Shown here piece after piece: positions 4,357-12,051 of a DNA stretch of 13,265 nt. The position numbers and the translations under genes were made by a program. The stretch is from the NCBI GenBank assembly GCA_964592095.1, contig CAZQER010000031.1, forward strand, positions 1 to 13,265. The letters run 5' to 3'. A model generated the notes under the pieces. The model was not told where the DNA came from. It saw only the letters and a list, made by a program, of their open reading frames with translations, and searched no databases. The stretch's first letter is position 1; each line of letters opens with the position of its first letter. This DNA comes from EX4484-2 sp964592095 (lineage in GTDB: Archaea; Altiarchaeota; Altiarchaeia; IMC4; QMZM01).

Positions 4357-6864
4357 TTATTTGTTTGATTTTGATTCACCACCTATCTCCGATTTTGCCT
4401 TGTGAAGTTGATGTATTACATCACTTCTAAAATTTAATGCCTTATTTTTTCCCATGGATAATAGACCAGAGCCCTTTCTTGTCGTTCTTCTTCTTTTATC
4501 ATATAAAATCATACCCGTTTTCCGTATACTCTTCTTTATACTCTTCCCTGCCTTCTTTTTATTCACTATAAGTATCAGTAAAATAACTATTATAGTTAGA
4601 GATAGGTAGGGGCTGGTTATAGACGGCATGGTAAATCTTGGAAATGTTATAAATCCTATCATACCTCTCTTCTCCTCTTTTTCCTCTGTTTGATTTAATT
4701 GTTTGGAACGCGGTACTATTATCTCAAGTGAAAAACTGATAGAACGGGTAATCTCCTCCGATTTTGCCACGAAATTTACAAGATTGTATTTCTTACATCC
4801 TGAAGCACAATGCTCTGGAGTTATTCTGATTTTTAGACTTACATCTCTTTTTTCATTCACATCGAGACTGTCTATTGACCCCGGCGATAAAGAGTACCAA
4901 TCATTTGGAATACCATTTACCTCTAAATATATTGGTTTTGTGAAATTTGTCTGTCCAGTATTCATCAAGGTCAGGGTTAAATTTAGGGTTTTATTAAGAT
5001 TTATCCTTTCTATATCTGAAACACCAGTGATAGCAAGTTCTTTACTCCTTATTACTCTAATAACCCTGCTATCATTCACAGACGAATATGGTTCTTTATC
5101 TGCCTTTATATTAAGAAGAAAATTTCCAGTTGAATACGGAGCATTAATTCTGGCAGAAAACCCACCAGTTCCGGATGTTACTGCCTTCTTAGATATATTG
5201 AATTCTGGAAAAGAAAGTGTGATTACAGCCCCATTTACTGGATTATCATCGTTGTCAATAACTGCTCCATCAACAGTTACTGGTTCACCCATATACACCT
5301 CCAAATCCTTTAACTCCAATTTGGAGAATAAAAGCCATTTATTCTCACCTATGAGGAACGCTGCGGATCGATTTGTGGTAAATTCTATTGCATCTCTTAT
5401 TGTATGCACATTTGCAGGTATCTGTTCCCATTCACCAGTGCATGAACTCTTCATAAAATTCCAATCTGCACATCTATAAACCCTCAGATTTTCTTCCCTC
5501 CCATTTACCTTTTTGCTATCATAGGGTATATAGATCCATACATCAGATGAGGGCAGTGCAAACTCCAGCACAACTATTTTCACCATATTAACCCCAGATG
5601 GTAGTCCAGATATAATATGATCACTATCAAATCTAATCATATTCCCAGGGATTGACATCAACTCAAAATCTGTAATTGAGACATTGTATATCTTTGCCAC
5701 AACTGCATTATTAAACTTAAAGGCTATATTATAGGTTCCCGGTAAAAGTTTTATTGAATATTTTCCATTACTATCGGTTTTAGATGTAATAGTTTCACCA
5801 GTTTCAATATTCTCTAAGACAATTTCTGTACTTACTACCTTACCAGCAGCGTCCTTGAATTCACCCGAAATTTCAATTACTGATTCAAATGGAATTGAGT
5901 CCTGGGCTTTATAGGGATCATCTTTTATAGTTATGAATAAATCGTAACTGCCTGAACTTACAGAGGAGGGTATGGTCATAGATATAGTGCATTCCTCTAT
6001 ACTCTTACTGCAATTAATGTCGTTTACAGTAACTTTTTTTATATCATATTTACTTACAAGCATCGCTTCTACATTCCATACAGTAAAATCTTCAATGGAT
6101 CCTGCCCTGTATATAACCTGTACAGTAACATCCCTCTTGCATAACTCATTTGCTGGGCATTTAATTTCATTATCTATTATGTGCACATCGAGTGGTGGAT
6201 TCACCCAAAGAAAATTCCTCTTGGTATCCCCCACTGTTGATTTAGATCCATCTTTGCTGTAGGTCGCCTTTACTTTTATGCTGTGTTCTCCAAGGGATAT
6301 AACATCTTCATGCAAGGGCATATATATAGGGATCTTCTGGTATTTGTCAAATGGAAGTGGTTCACCAACATATTTATCATCTAATTTCTTCCAATCCTCC
6401 CCTTCAGAATAGAAAATCTCAAATGTATCAAAATATGGCGTAACTATTTCTCCATCAAGCTTTAATTTAACCTTTATGAATAATTCATCTCCAAGGTATG
6501 TTTTTATCCTGTCTTTGCCTTCATTATCTATATCCAATGCAAGCTCATGCACATAGAATTCCTTTGTATCGTTGCATGCTTTAGCGGTATAGATTCCAGT
6601 ACCATACTCACGGAAGATCTGATATACATGTCTGAAAGTATATGAGGATGAGCCTCCAGAGATACATTTGGATTTTCCAGGCGGACATATCTCTATCGTG
6701 CAGTTGTTCTCAGAGGTGACCTTAAGATTCTCTGGTCTCTCATTAAGCCACACTACATTGTTCTTTATATCCCCACTTAATGTTATCGCAGAAACATTAC
6801 TGAGGTTAATTGGAAGTGAAAAAATCAAAACTACAAATATGAATTTTCTCCATATTCCCTTCAT
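4357..6864 (-). CDS. Large secreted membrane-anchored surface protein
   Basis: This 835-aa protein begins with a signal peptide (MKGIWRKFIFVVLIFSLPIN, likely cleaved after NVSA near residue 26). The long ectodomain is beta-rich: residues about 330-397 look like a carboxypeptidase-regulatory-like (transthyretin-type) domain (GEFKDAAGKVV, TDSNGKYSIKLLPGTYNI); 520-605 is a second Ig-like repeat (YMGEPVTVDGAVIDNDDNPV); 608-718 resembles an alpha-galactosidase-associated NEW3-type domain (LTLMNTGQTNFTKPIYLEV). It has paired cysteines (EICPPGKSKC, CPANELC, CASGC) and many N-glycosylation sequons. One transmembrane helix (about 752-767) is followed by a 68-residue Lys/Arg-rich cytoplasmic tail. It starts 6 nt after the MinD-type gene, without a visible SD, so the pair is probably cotranscribed. 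It may be an S-layer-associated or adhesin-like protein; the substrate is unknown. Confidence 0.82.
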   Translation of the reverse strand: MKGIWRKFIFVVLIFSLPINLSNVSAITLSGDIKNNVVWLNERPENLKVTSENNCTIEICPPGKSKCISGGSSSYTFRHVYQIFREYGTGIYTAKACNDTKEFYVHELALDIDNEGKDRIKTYLGDELFIKVKLKLDGEIVTPYFDTFEIFYSEGEDWKKLDDKYVGEPLPFDKYQKIPIYMPLHEDVISLGEHSIKVKATYSKDGSKSTVGDTKRNFLWVNPPLDVHIIDNEIKCPANELCKRDVTVQVIYRAGSIEDFTVWNVEAMLVSKYDIKKVTVNDINCSKSIEECTISMTIPSSVSSGSYDLFITIKDDPYKAQDSIPFESVIEISGEFKDAAGKVVSTEIVLENIETGETITSKTDSNGKYSIKLLPGTYNIAFKFNNAVVAKIYNVSITDFELMSIPGNMIRFDSDHIISGLPSGVNMVKIVVLEFALPSSDVWIYIPYDSKKVNGREENLRVYRCADWNFMKSSCTGEWEQIPANVHTIRDAIEFTTNRSAAFLIGENKWLLFSKLELKDLEVYMGEPVTVDGAVIDNDDNPVNGAVITLSFPEFNISKKAVTSGTGGFSARINAPYSTGNFLLNIKADKEPYSSVNDSRVIRVIRSKELAITGVSDIERINLNKTLNLTLTLMNTGQTNFTKPIYLEVNGIPNDWYSLSPGSIDSLDVNEKRDVSLKIRITPEHCASGCKKYNLVNFVAKSEEITRSISFSLEIIVPRSKQLNQTEEKEEKRGMIGFITFPRFTMPSITSPYLSLTIIVILLILIVNKKKAGKSIKKSIRKTGMILYDKRRRTTRKGSGLLSMGKNKALNFRSDVIHQLHKAKSEIGGESKSNK

Positions 6865-6870
6865 TTTATT

Positions 6871-7617
6871 TTATCTATTTAAGAGGCGTCTGAGGAACAG
6901 GAAACTTGGCGGTTTATATTCCTGTCTCAGAAGCCTTGATGCCAAATATCTATAATCAATAGATGCTTGCGAGTATGGATTCCTATGAATGATTGGAATA
7001 TTTTCAAATGATGATTTCCGTATATTTGGGTCTTCAGAGATTTTGGATATTATAGGGGTTTCACACATCAGTTCTATTTCATCCTCTGTTAATTCATACA
7101 CATCACCATTAACCCTGTTGATTACAACATATATATTGCTTTTTCTCATATCCTTTGCCATCTTGATAATCTTTACCGCATCTATAACTGCAGCATGTTC
7201 GGGGTTTGTTATTACTATAATAGAATCTGCAGCCTTCATGATTGCCCTCACATCATCACCCATTCCCGGTGGAGAGTCAACAATTATCAATTCATTAAGT
7301 TCCTCCAATACCTCTCTTAACCTCTCCATATCGATATTAATTTTATCCATGGATATTGATGATGGTATTATCCTCAAACCAGTTGGATGTATAAAAACGC
7401 TGTGGTGAATGCTGGCATTACCATCAAGAACATCCTGAAGAGAAAGAGAAACATGAGGAATTCCCAATTTCAAACCAATATTTGGATTTGCGATATCTGC
7501 ATCAACTATGATGCATTCTCTACCAAACTCATTTAATGTAGCAGCGAGATTTATTGAGAATGTAGTTTTACCTACACCTCCCTTACCAGAAACAACTGCA
7601 ATAATATTTGACATCAT
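6871..7617 (-). CDS. minD: MinD/ParA-family ATPase
   Basis: The 248-aa protein has the deviant Walker A motif GKGGVGKTT (residues 11-19), switch I VDADIANPNIGLKLG (about 39-53) and the Walker B/switch II motif IIVDSPPGMGDD (about 114-125), then TNPEHAAVIDAVKIIKMAK, all typical of MinD. The C-terminus PSFLFLRRLLNR is a short amphipathic helix like the membrane-targeting sequence of MinD, so it probably binds the membrane with ATP. MinD-family proteins place cell-division, chemosensory or archaellum structures. There is no MinC or MinE here; its partner by position is the membrane-anchored surface protein 6 nt downstream. Two ATGs stand in tandem (7617 and 7614); the first was used. A TATA-rich stretch just upstream suggests a leaderless mRNA. 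Confidence 0.92.
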   Translation of the reverse strand: MMSNIIAVVSGKGGVGKTTFSINLAATLNEFGRECIIVDADIANPNIGLKLGIPHVSLSLQDVLDGNASIHHSVFIHPTGLRIIPSSISMDKINIDMERLREVLEELNELIIVDSPPGMGDDVRAIMKAADSIIVITNPEHAAVIDAVKIIKMAKDMRKSNIYVVINRVNGDVYELTEDEIELMCETPIISKISEDPNIRKSSFENIPIIHRNPYSQASIDYRYLASRLLRQEYKPPSFLFLRRLLNR

Positions 7618-7682
7618 TTAACTATATGGTATGCATTATATATATATTTAATATAAAAAGATATCAATATATCAATTATCAG
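7618..7682. promoter_or_regulatory. Divergent promoters for minD and the RelE-type gene
   Basis: The 65-bp gap is nearly all A and T. On the minus strand AATATATATATAATG (about 7648-7634) lies 20-30 nt before the MinD ATG. On the plus strand ATATAAAA (about 7651-7658) lies about 28 nt before the ATG at 7683. The two elements abut, so the promoters probably compete for the transcription factors. Confidence 0.45.
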
Positions 7683-7961
7683 ATGGAACTCGAAATCCCT
7701 GAGCATATTCTAAAAAATTGAAAAAGTTAAGTAAACAAGATATAGAACGGATTAAGAGGAGATTAGACGACATAGATTACAAATTATCCAAACTCGATAT
7801 AGAACCTCAAAAGATAATAGAAAAGAGACTTAAAGGTAGGTTGCATCCATTTTTACAACAAAGAGTTGGTAAGTGGAGATTATGGTTTAAAGAAGACAAA
7901 GAAAAAGATCTGTATATCTGTCGCTATTAAAAGCAAAAAAGAAGCTAAAAAGGAATATTAA
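7683..7961 (+). pseudogene. RelE/ParE-type toxin gene with two compensating frameshifts
   Basis: The start ATG reads MELEIPEHILKN and stops. In the next frame (TTG 7718) KKLSKQDIERIKRRLDDID, then KIIEKRLKGRLHPFLQQRVG and KWRLWFKEDKEK continue, stopping at 7930. The original frame then resumes with KKICISVAIKSKKEAKKEY and stops at 7959-7961. Removing one base effect at the A-run 7712-7717 (an A missing) and one at 7902-7906 (an A too many) restores a 92-aa protein, the usual length of RelE-type mRNA interferases, with the typical RVGKWRLWF beta-strand and a C-terminal AIKSKKEAKKEY. As written, the gene yields no full toxin. Either it is truly inactivated or both sites are homopolymer read errors. 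The probable antitoxin lies tail to tail on the other strand. Confidence 0.75.
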
Positions 7962-8119
7962 AATTCGTTTCTTATATCCCTCCATCTGTAGGTTTTACCT
8001 TCATGAATTTCCTTTTCACTTCTTATAATCTGTTTCAGAATTTCCTGATCCCGAAGGGTCTCAATTGCAGCCTTCATCTCCTCATATTCCTTCTTTGATA
8101 TGTATACCATCTCTGGCAT
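7958..8119 (-). CDS. Small RelB-like antitoxin
   Basis: This 53-aa protein begins MPEMVYISKKEYEEMKAAI, continues ETLRDQEILKQIIRSEKEI and ends HEGKTYRWRDIRNEF. The opening strand and helix (VYISKKEYEEM) and a C-terminal HEGKTYRW-type stretch resemble archaeal RelB/Phd-like antitoxins, which wrap a RelE-type toxin and usually repress their own promoter. Its stop overlaps the stop of the RelE-type gene on the opposite strand by 2-3 nt. Most such pairs are same-strand operons, so this arrangement is unusual. A TATA-like ATATATTTAA (8141-8150) lies about 26 nt upstream of the ATG, implying a leaderless mRNA. A second Met at residue 4 is an alternative start. Assignment to the antitoxin class is by pattern and neighbour. 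Confidence 0.65.
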   Translation of the reverse strand: MPEMVYISKKEYEEMKAAIETLRDQEILKQIIRSEKEIHEGKTYRWRDIRNEF

Positions 8120-8527
8120 ATAATCCACCGTTTTATTTCAATATATTTAACTGATAATATATTGTATTTATATTGTATTCTCTATTCTCATATTTAAAAA
8201 TCTATATCCAATTCTAAACCAACTGATCTATTTCCTTCTTTTCTCAACCCTTCATACATTTCATGGACCAGCCAATTTCCAATTTTTTGTATCGTTTACC
8301 TGTTAATATAGAATTCTAATTTCTACTGTGTTGAATAAATCGTAAATACGCTTAAATAGTTAGCATTACAGTAATATTCAACAGAGCAGATATTAGCAAA
8401 GGACAACATGCGTATAGAAATGTGTACGGAAGATAGTATATAACCTTGACTATATTTTATTTTTTATTTTTATATATACTATATATTCTGTTTATTGGAT
8501 ATCTAATTCTCTATTGATAGAGATAAA
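8120..8527. other. Gene-poor region with a gene remnant and an inverted repeat
   Basis: No convincing complete gene is seen here. On the minus strand 8295-8194 is open for about 33 codons (TIQKIGNWLVHEMYEGLRK, ending VGLELDIDF and a stop) but has no proper start, so it is probably the tail of a lost gene. TGTTGAATA at 8329-8337 is repeated inverted at 8375-8383 around a 37-nt segment containing CGTAAATACG; its nature is unknown. The right part holds the thioredoxin promoter. Confidence 0.5.
8468..8482 (+). promoter_or_regulatory. TATA element of the thioredoxin operon
   Basis: TTTTATATATACTAT lies about 50 nt before the thioredoxin ATG, so transcription would begin near 8500 with a leader of roughly 25-30 nt. 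It is the best TATA match upstream of the operon. Confidence 0.45.
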
Positions 8528-8926
8528 ATGGATGATGAGTTTGATGATGAATTAGAGCATTTGAGGAAAAAAAGATTGGAGGAAATGAAGGCTAAAATGG
8601 AATATCCAAAGGAACCGATTAAGGTTGATGATAAAACACTTGATGAGGTTGTGCAGAGATATCCTCTGATGGTTATAGATTGCTGGGCAGCGTGGTGTAT
8701 GCCTTGCAGGATTATTGAACCTGTAATTGAAGAACTTGCCAGAGAGTATGCAGGAAGGGTTGTTTTTGGAAAACTAAATGTGGATGAAAATAGAATATCT
8801 GCACAGAGATTTGGAATAATGTCAATACCAACACTATTATTTTTCAAGAATGGAAAACTTGTTGATTTACTCGTTGGTGCAGTTCCAAAGGAGCATATCA
8901 TTTCCAAAATCCAAAGAATAAGATGA
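8528..8926 (+). CDS. trxA: Thioredoxin with an acidic N-terminal extension
   Basis: The 132-aa protein holds a full thioredoxin domain from about residue 35: VIDCWAAWCMPCRIIEPVIE with the redox pair Cys57-Met-Pro-Cys60, LNVDENRISAQRFGI, and the cis-proline motif SIPT at about 99-102, then LLFFKNGKLVDLLVGAVPKE. It reduces disulfides of cytoplasmic proteins, using a thioredoxin reductase not present here. The first 30 or so residues (MDDEFDDELEHLRKKRLEEM) form a charged helix not found in minimal thioredoxins and resemble the N-terminus of archaeal PDCD5-type proteins in style. It begins an operon with the J-domain gene 16 nt downstream, which points to a role in protein folding or redox repair. 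Confidence 0.94.
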   Translation: MDDEFDDELEHLRKKRLEEMKAKMEYPKEPIKVDDKTLDEVVQRYPLMVIDCWAAWCMPCRIIEPVIEELAREYAGRVVFGKLNVDENRISAQRFGIMSIPTLLFFKNGKLVDLLVGAVPKEHIISKIQRIR

Positions 8927-8942
8927 CAATAAAGATGACAAT

Positions 8943-9272
8943 ATGAGTTTTGAGGATATTGAAAGAGCGAGAATTGTTCTTGGTTTGGGAGAAAGAGCAA
9001 CTTTGAAGGAGATCAAGGAGGCATATAGAAAGATGAGTAAGAAATATCATCCTGATAAGGGTGAAGGTAATGAGGAGAGAATGAAGGAGATTAATGAGGC
9101 TTATGAAATACTAACAGAATTCTGTGAGAGCTATAGTTTTCCTCTCACAAGGAAAAGATTAGAGGAGGATAAGGATACATATTCAAAATACATAGAATCC
9201 TTTTTAAAGGACTGGATGTGGACATCCAAAACCATAAAGGGGGGTGAAAATGATGATTATAGCGGAATTTAG
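8943..9272 (+). CDS. J-domain protein
   Basis: This 109-aa protein consists of a J domain (residues about 6-60) with the invariant His-Pro-Asp at 36-38 in KKYHPDKGEGNEERMKEINE, preceded by the basic helix IKEAYRKMSKKY, plus a 45-residue C-terminal region (SFPLTRKRLEEDKDTYSKY, FLKDWMW) without a zinc-finger or substrate-binding domain. J domains stimulate the ATPase of Hsp70 (DnaK) through the HPD motif; no dnaK is in the window. It is far shorter than DnaJ, so it is a single J-domain co-chaperone. It lies 16 nt after thioredoxin and overlaps the start of the next gene, so all three are probably cotranscribed. No strong SD precedes its ATG. Confidence 0.92.
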   Translation: MSFEDIERARIVLGLGERATLKEIKEAYRKMSKKYHPDKGEGNEERMKEINEAYEILTEFCESYSFPLTRKRLEEDKDTYSKYIESFLKDWMWTSKTIKGGENDDYSGI

Positions 9273-9543
9273 TATCATTCCCATTGGCACCAGAACCACA
9301 TCTGTTTCCAAATATGTAAAAAGAGCAATAGATGTACTAAAAAGACATAATGTTAAGATTACTACTGGAGCAATGGGAACTATAATAGAGGCGGAATCCT
9401 TAGATGATATTTTTATGGCAGTTAAAAGTGCACATGAGGCAATGTTTGAGTTGGGAATTAATAGAGTTGTTACTGAGTTAAAGATGGATGATAGGAGGGA
9501 TAAAGAATCTACTGCTGAAAGCAAATTAAAGGCAGTTAATTAA
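9250..9543 (+). CDS. MTH1187-type (thiamine-binding family) protein
   Basis: The short protein reads MIIAEFSIIPIGTRTTSVSK, then AIDVLKRHNVKITTGAMGT, EAESLDDIFMAVKSAHEAMF and NRVVTELKMDDRRD. This is the MTH1187/YkoF-like fold (Pfam Thiamine_BP), a small ferredoxin-like domain that forms tetramers; members are proposed to bind thiamine or related pyrimidines in the cytoplasm, without a known reaction. Starts at GTG 9244, ATG 9250 or ATG 9253 are possible; the G-rich stretch with GGTGA (9239-9247) best serves an ATG at 9250 or 9253, and the family usually begins MIIAEFS. Its 5' end overlaps the J-domain gene, showing translational coupling. It is convergent with the KaiC-like gene, 7 nt away. 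Confidence 0.88.
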   Translation: MMIIAEFSIIPIGTRTTSVSKYVKRAIDVLKRHNVKITTGAMGTIIEAESLDDIFMAVKSAHEAMFELGINRVVTELKMDDRRDKESTAESKLKAVN

Positions 9544-9550
9544 ACAAAAG

Positions 9551-10366
9551 TTAAACATTGTAAGCTTCCTCCGCCTTCAATACCCTTATTCCAACACCTT
9601 CCTCAAATCTTATTGGATGAACATCTTCACTATGAGCCGTTGCTCTCATCTTCCTGATAACAAGGGTTCTTCCAGCCTCTGTGCCTATTGATGTATAATA
9701 CAGAATAATCACACCATCAACCACATAACTTTCTATTCCATGTGCAGATATCGATTCGCTTGCCTCTGCCATCTCCGTAATAAGAAGTGTTGTTAATCCC
9801 TCCATCTTCAGTCTATAATTAAGAGCAAGCAAGGTTCCTCTTAGTGTCTGTTTTATATCAGAGCCAGATTCCTTCAATAGAAAGTCAAGTGCAGGTAAAC
9901 TATCTATCACCACTCTTTTTGCATCTATTCTTTTTGCCTTACTCACTATTATCTCCAAAAGCATTTCCATATTGAATTCGTCTGGTAGTAAAGAGATACT
10001 TCCAGGTAATTGATGGGCAAATTGAGTATCCTGATATGGTATCTTCTCCTTTCTTGGTTTTAACCCCATTCTGGATAAACTGGCATCTATAATGATAAGT
10101 TTACCCTCGTTCTCATATTTCTGTAAGTCAAAACCATACTGAAGCATATCCTTTTTCATCTCCTTGGGGTCTTGCTCCAAACTTACCAAGACGCCATTTT
10201 CATTATATTCTCTTATTCCATTTACTATAAATTGAATACCAAAGGTTGATTTTCCAGTACCACAGGTTCCTGAAATTAAAATACTTCTGTTTCTTGGAAA
10301 ACCGCCCTGAAGGAGGTCGTCCAAACCAGGTATTCCTGTGGGACACCTCTCCTGGAGATCAACCAT
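9551..10366 (-). CDS. RadA/KaiC-like single-domain ATPase
   Basis: The protein of about 271 aa is one RecA-like KaiC domain: PTGIPGLDDLLQGGFPRNRS, Walker A SGTCGTGKST (about residue 35-43 counted from the GTG), VSLEQDPKEMKKDM, Walker B RVVIDSLPAL (about 153-162), then LLITEMAE and the C-terminal strand GRTLVIRKMRAT with HSEDVHPIRFEEGVGIRV. The glutamate pair typical of KaiC after strand 2 is LEQ here. Archaeal KaiC-like proteins are ATPases involved in signalling, motility or DNA metabolism; the partner cannot be told from this locus. The ATG at 10366 sits about 28 nt after the TATA sequence TGTATATATC (10400-10391 on this strand); an in-frame GTG at 10372 is an alternative start. It is divergent from the HerA gene. 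Confidence 0.88.
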   Translation of the reverse strand: MVDLQERCPTGIPGLDDLLQGGFPRNRSILISGTCGTGKSTFGIQFIVNGIREYNENGVLVSLEQDPKEMKKDMLQYGFDLQKYENEGKLIIIDASLSRMGLKPRKEKIPYQDTQFAHQLPGSISLLPDEFNMEMLLEIIVSKAKRIDAKRVVIDSLPALDFLLKESGSDIKQTLRGTLLALNYRLKMEGLTTLLITEMAEASESISAHGIESYVVDGVIILYYTSIGTEAGRTLVIRKMRATAHSEDVHPIRFEEGVGIRVLKAEEAYNV

Positions 10367-10390
10367 TTTCACATACTGTTATAGATGTTG

Positions 10391-10420
10391 GATATATACA
10401 ATTTAATTTACAATTAAATT
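10391..10420 (-). promoter_or_regulatory. KaiC-gene TATA element with abutting palindrome
   Basis: The minus-strand TATA element (10400-10391) is joined directly upstream by AATTTAATT-TAC-AATTAAATT (10400-10420), a perfect 9-bp inverted repeat with a 3-nt centre. Its position just upstream of the TATA/BRE would suit a dimeric regulator. A and T richness makes chance more likely than usual. Confidence 0.4.
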
Positions 10421-10460
10421 ACATTAAAAAAATAAGTCAAGATAATATAAATACTTGTAT

Positions 10461-10504
10461 TTAACATGTAGACATAAAAAGATGTTAATACTTATGTATA
10501 AAAA
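10461..10504 (+). promoter_or_regulatory. herA promoter with upstream inverted repeat
   Basis: TTAACAT (10461-10467) and ATGTTAA (10482-10488) form a 7-bp inverted repeat with a 14-nt spacer directly before TATGTATAAAAAC (about 10493-10504), a TATA-like element about 20 nt before the ATG at 10519. The start would be leaderless or nearly so. The repeat may be an operator. Confidence 0.4.
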
Positions 10505-10518
10505 CATTATAGGATATT

Positions 10519-12051
10519 ATGAGTATAGAGGTTGGGCAGATTATCGGTGCTACTACATTAAGGGGCTTTAGGTTTGTGATAAAAAAAGGTATGGAAAGGT
10601 ATGTGAAGAGAGATGAATTTGTTACTGTTAGGGAATCTGTTACCAATAATAAGGTTCTTGGCGTAATAAAGGATATTACCATCTCAAATGAATTGTTGCC
10701 GGATGAATTTGGAAGGGATTTAAGACTGGGCGATATATTTCTTACTGAAGGGGAATATCCAGTTCCTACAGTGAAGATTTTAGGATATGAAAAGGGCAAT
10801 GCCCTTGAGATACCGAGGTATGGAATAAAACCGGGCTCAATTGTTTATCTTGCAGAGGATGAATTGCTAAAAAGGATTCTACAACAAAACCCAAAGGAAT
10901 CTGCATATATGGGCACACTTGCTACAAGAGATACGATTCCCGTTTACATTAATATAAATGAAATGGTTTCAAAACATTGTGCTGTATTGGCAATGACAGG
11001 GGCGGGTAAAAGTTATTCTGTTGGTGTACTGATTGAGGAAATTATGGATAAAGATGGCTCTGTAGTTGTTTTTGACCCTCATGGAGAATATAAAAATATG
11101 AGTTTTGAGGATTCTGATGTAAGGGTTTTTTCTACAGAGGGTGAAGATAGAATAAGAATTGATGTTGCTTCATTTAGTGCTACAGATTTTATGAATCTCA
11201 TTCCAGATATTACTGAAACACAGAGGGATTTATTGGAGGAGGTAATCAATCTTGCAGAGAAATTTTATGAGAAATACGATTTGAATACAATTCTTACAAT
11301 TCTTGGGATTCTATATGATATAAAAAAGGGTGGAAAGAAGGATAATGATGAAGGAGAGTATATTTTCCCACCAGAACTACTTAAAATTATGAGCAAAAAG
11401 GTTGGTATTACAACAATAGGTGCATTGATGAGGAGGATAAACAGATTAAACAGAATGAATCTCTTTGATATGGAGGGTACATCACTAAAAGAGATTGTGA
11501 AAAGAAATCAATTAACTGTTATAGATTTATCAGATGCTGATGAGAGAATTAGCGAGGCTATTGTATCTGCAATAAGTAGGAATATCTTTTCAAGTAGAAA
11601 GGCATATATGAAGGGTCATGATGGAATTGATATCCCCACATTTATCATAATAGAGGAGGCACACAACTTTGCTCCAAGGGGAATGGATGAAAGAGTTATA
11701 ATTTCAAGGTCAATTTTAAAAAGAATTGCAAGAGAGGGTAGAAAATTTGGTGTTGGATTATGTATTGTATCTCAAAGACCAAATAAACTCGATGCAGATA
11801 TACTCTCACAATGTAATACACAGATAATACTAAGGATTGTAAATCCATCTGATCAGGAGTATATAAGACAATCTGTCGAGACGGTTACAGAGGATATTGT
11901 TAGAGATTTACCATCACTTGGAAGAGGGGAAGCCATAATTACAGGCTCAGCAATCAATCTACCAGTTCCATTAAAAATAAGGCAGAGAACCACTCAAACC
12001 GGTGGAGATGATATCAATATTATAGAGGAATGGGGCAGGAATAAAGAATGA
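10519..12051 (+). CDS. herA: HerA-type DNA translocase ATPase
   Basis: The 510-aa protein has the HerA/DUF87 plan: an N-terminal HAS-barrel (residues about 1-110, VGQIIGATTLRGFRFVI, YPVPTVKILGY), Walker A AMTGAGKS (158-165), VVFDPHGEYKNM (183-194), Walker B FIIIEEAHNFAPRG (375-388), and REGRKFGVGLCIVSQRPNKL (405-424) with the sensor Gln419 and basic residues in position for an arginine finger. HerA forms hexamers that pump double-stranded DNA and, with the nuclease NurA, resect DNA ends after Mre11-Rad50. The usual neighbours nurA, mre11 and rad50 are absent here. It is followed by a lipoprotein gene that overlaps it by 4 nt (ATGA). Alternatives are other HerA-family translocases; the family call itself is firm. 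Confidence 0.92.
   Translation: MSIEVGQIIGATTLRGFRFVIKKGMERYVKRDEFVTVRESVTNNKVLGVIKDITISNELLPDEFGRDLRLGDIFLTEGEYPVPTVKILGYEKGNALEIPRYGIKPGSIVYLAEDELLKRILQQNPKESAYMGTLATRDTIPVYININEMVSKHCAVLAMTGAGKSYSVGVLIEEIMDKDGSVVVFDPHGEYKNMSFEDSDVRVFSTEGEDRIRIDVASFSATDFMNLIPDITETQRDLLEEVINLAEKFYEKYDLNTILTILGILYDIKKGGKKDNDEGEYIFPPELLKIMSKKVGITTIGALMRRINRLNRMNLFDMEGTSLKEIVKRNQLTVIDLSDADERISEAIVSAISRNIFSSRKAYMKGHDGIDIPTFIIIEEAHNFAPRGMDERVIISRSILKRIAREGRKFGVGLCIVSQRPNKLDADILSQCNTQIILRIVNPSDQEYIRQSVETVTEDIVRDLPSLGRGEAIITGSAINLPVPLKIRQRTTQTGGDDINIIEEWGRNKE

Noticed and set aside
4703..5479. Long open frame on the plus strand opposite the surface-protein gene
   Set aside because: It is antisense to a clear secreted protein with signal peptide and domains; its translation is low in recognisable structure and it has no promoter or SD.
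6989..7408. Open frame on the plus strand opposite MinD
   Set aside because: It is the shadow of a gene with all MinD motifs; hydrophobic runs follow from the antisense of Walker regions.
7718..7930. Intact 70-aa gene starting at TTG 7718
   Set aside because: The ATG at 7683 and the C-terminal AIKSKKEAKKEY in the other frame show this is the middle of a broken RelE-type gene, not a complete one.
8401..8450. Short ORF beginning ATGCGTATAGAA
   Set aside because: Only 11 codons before a stop, with no promoter spacing or homology cue.
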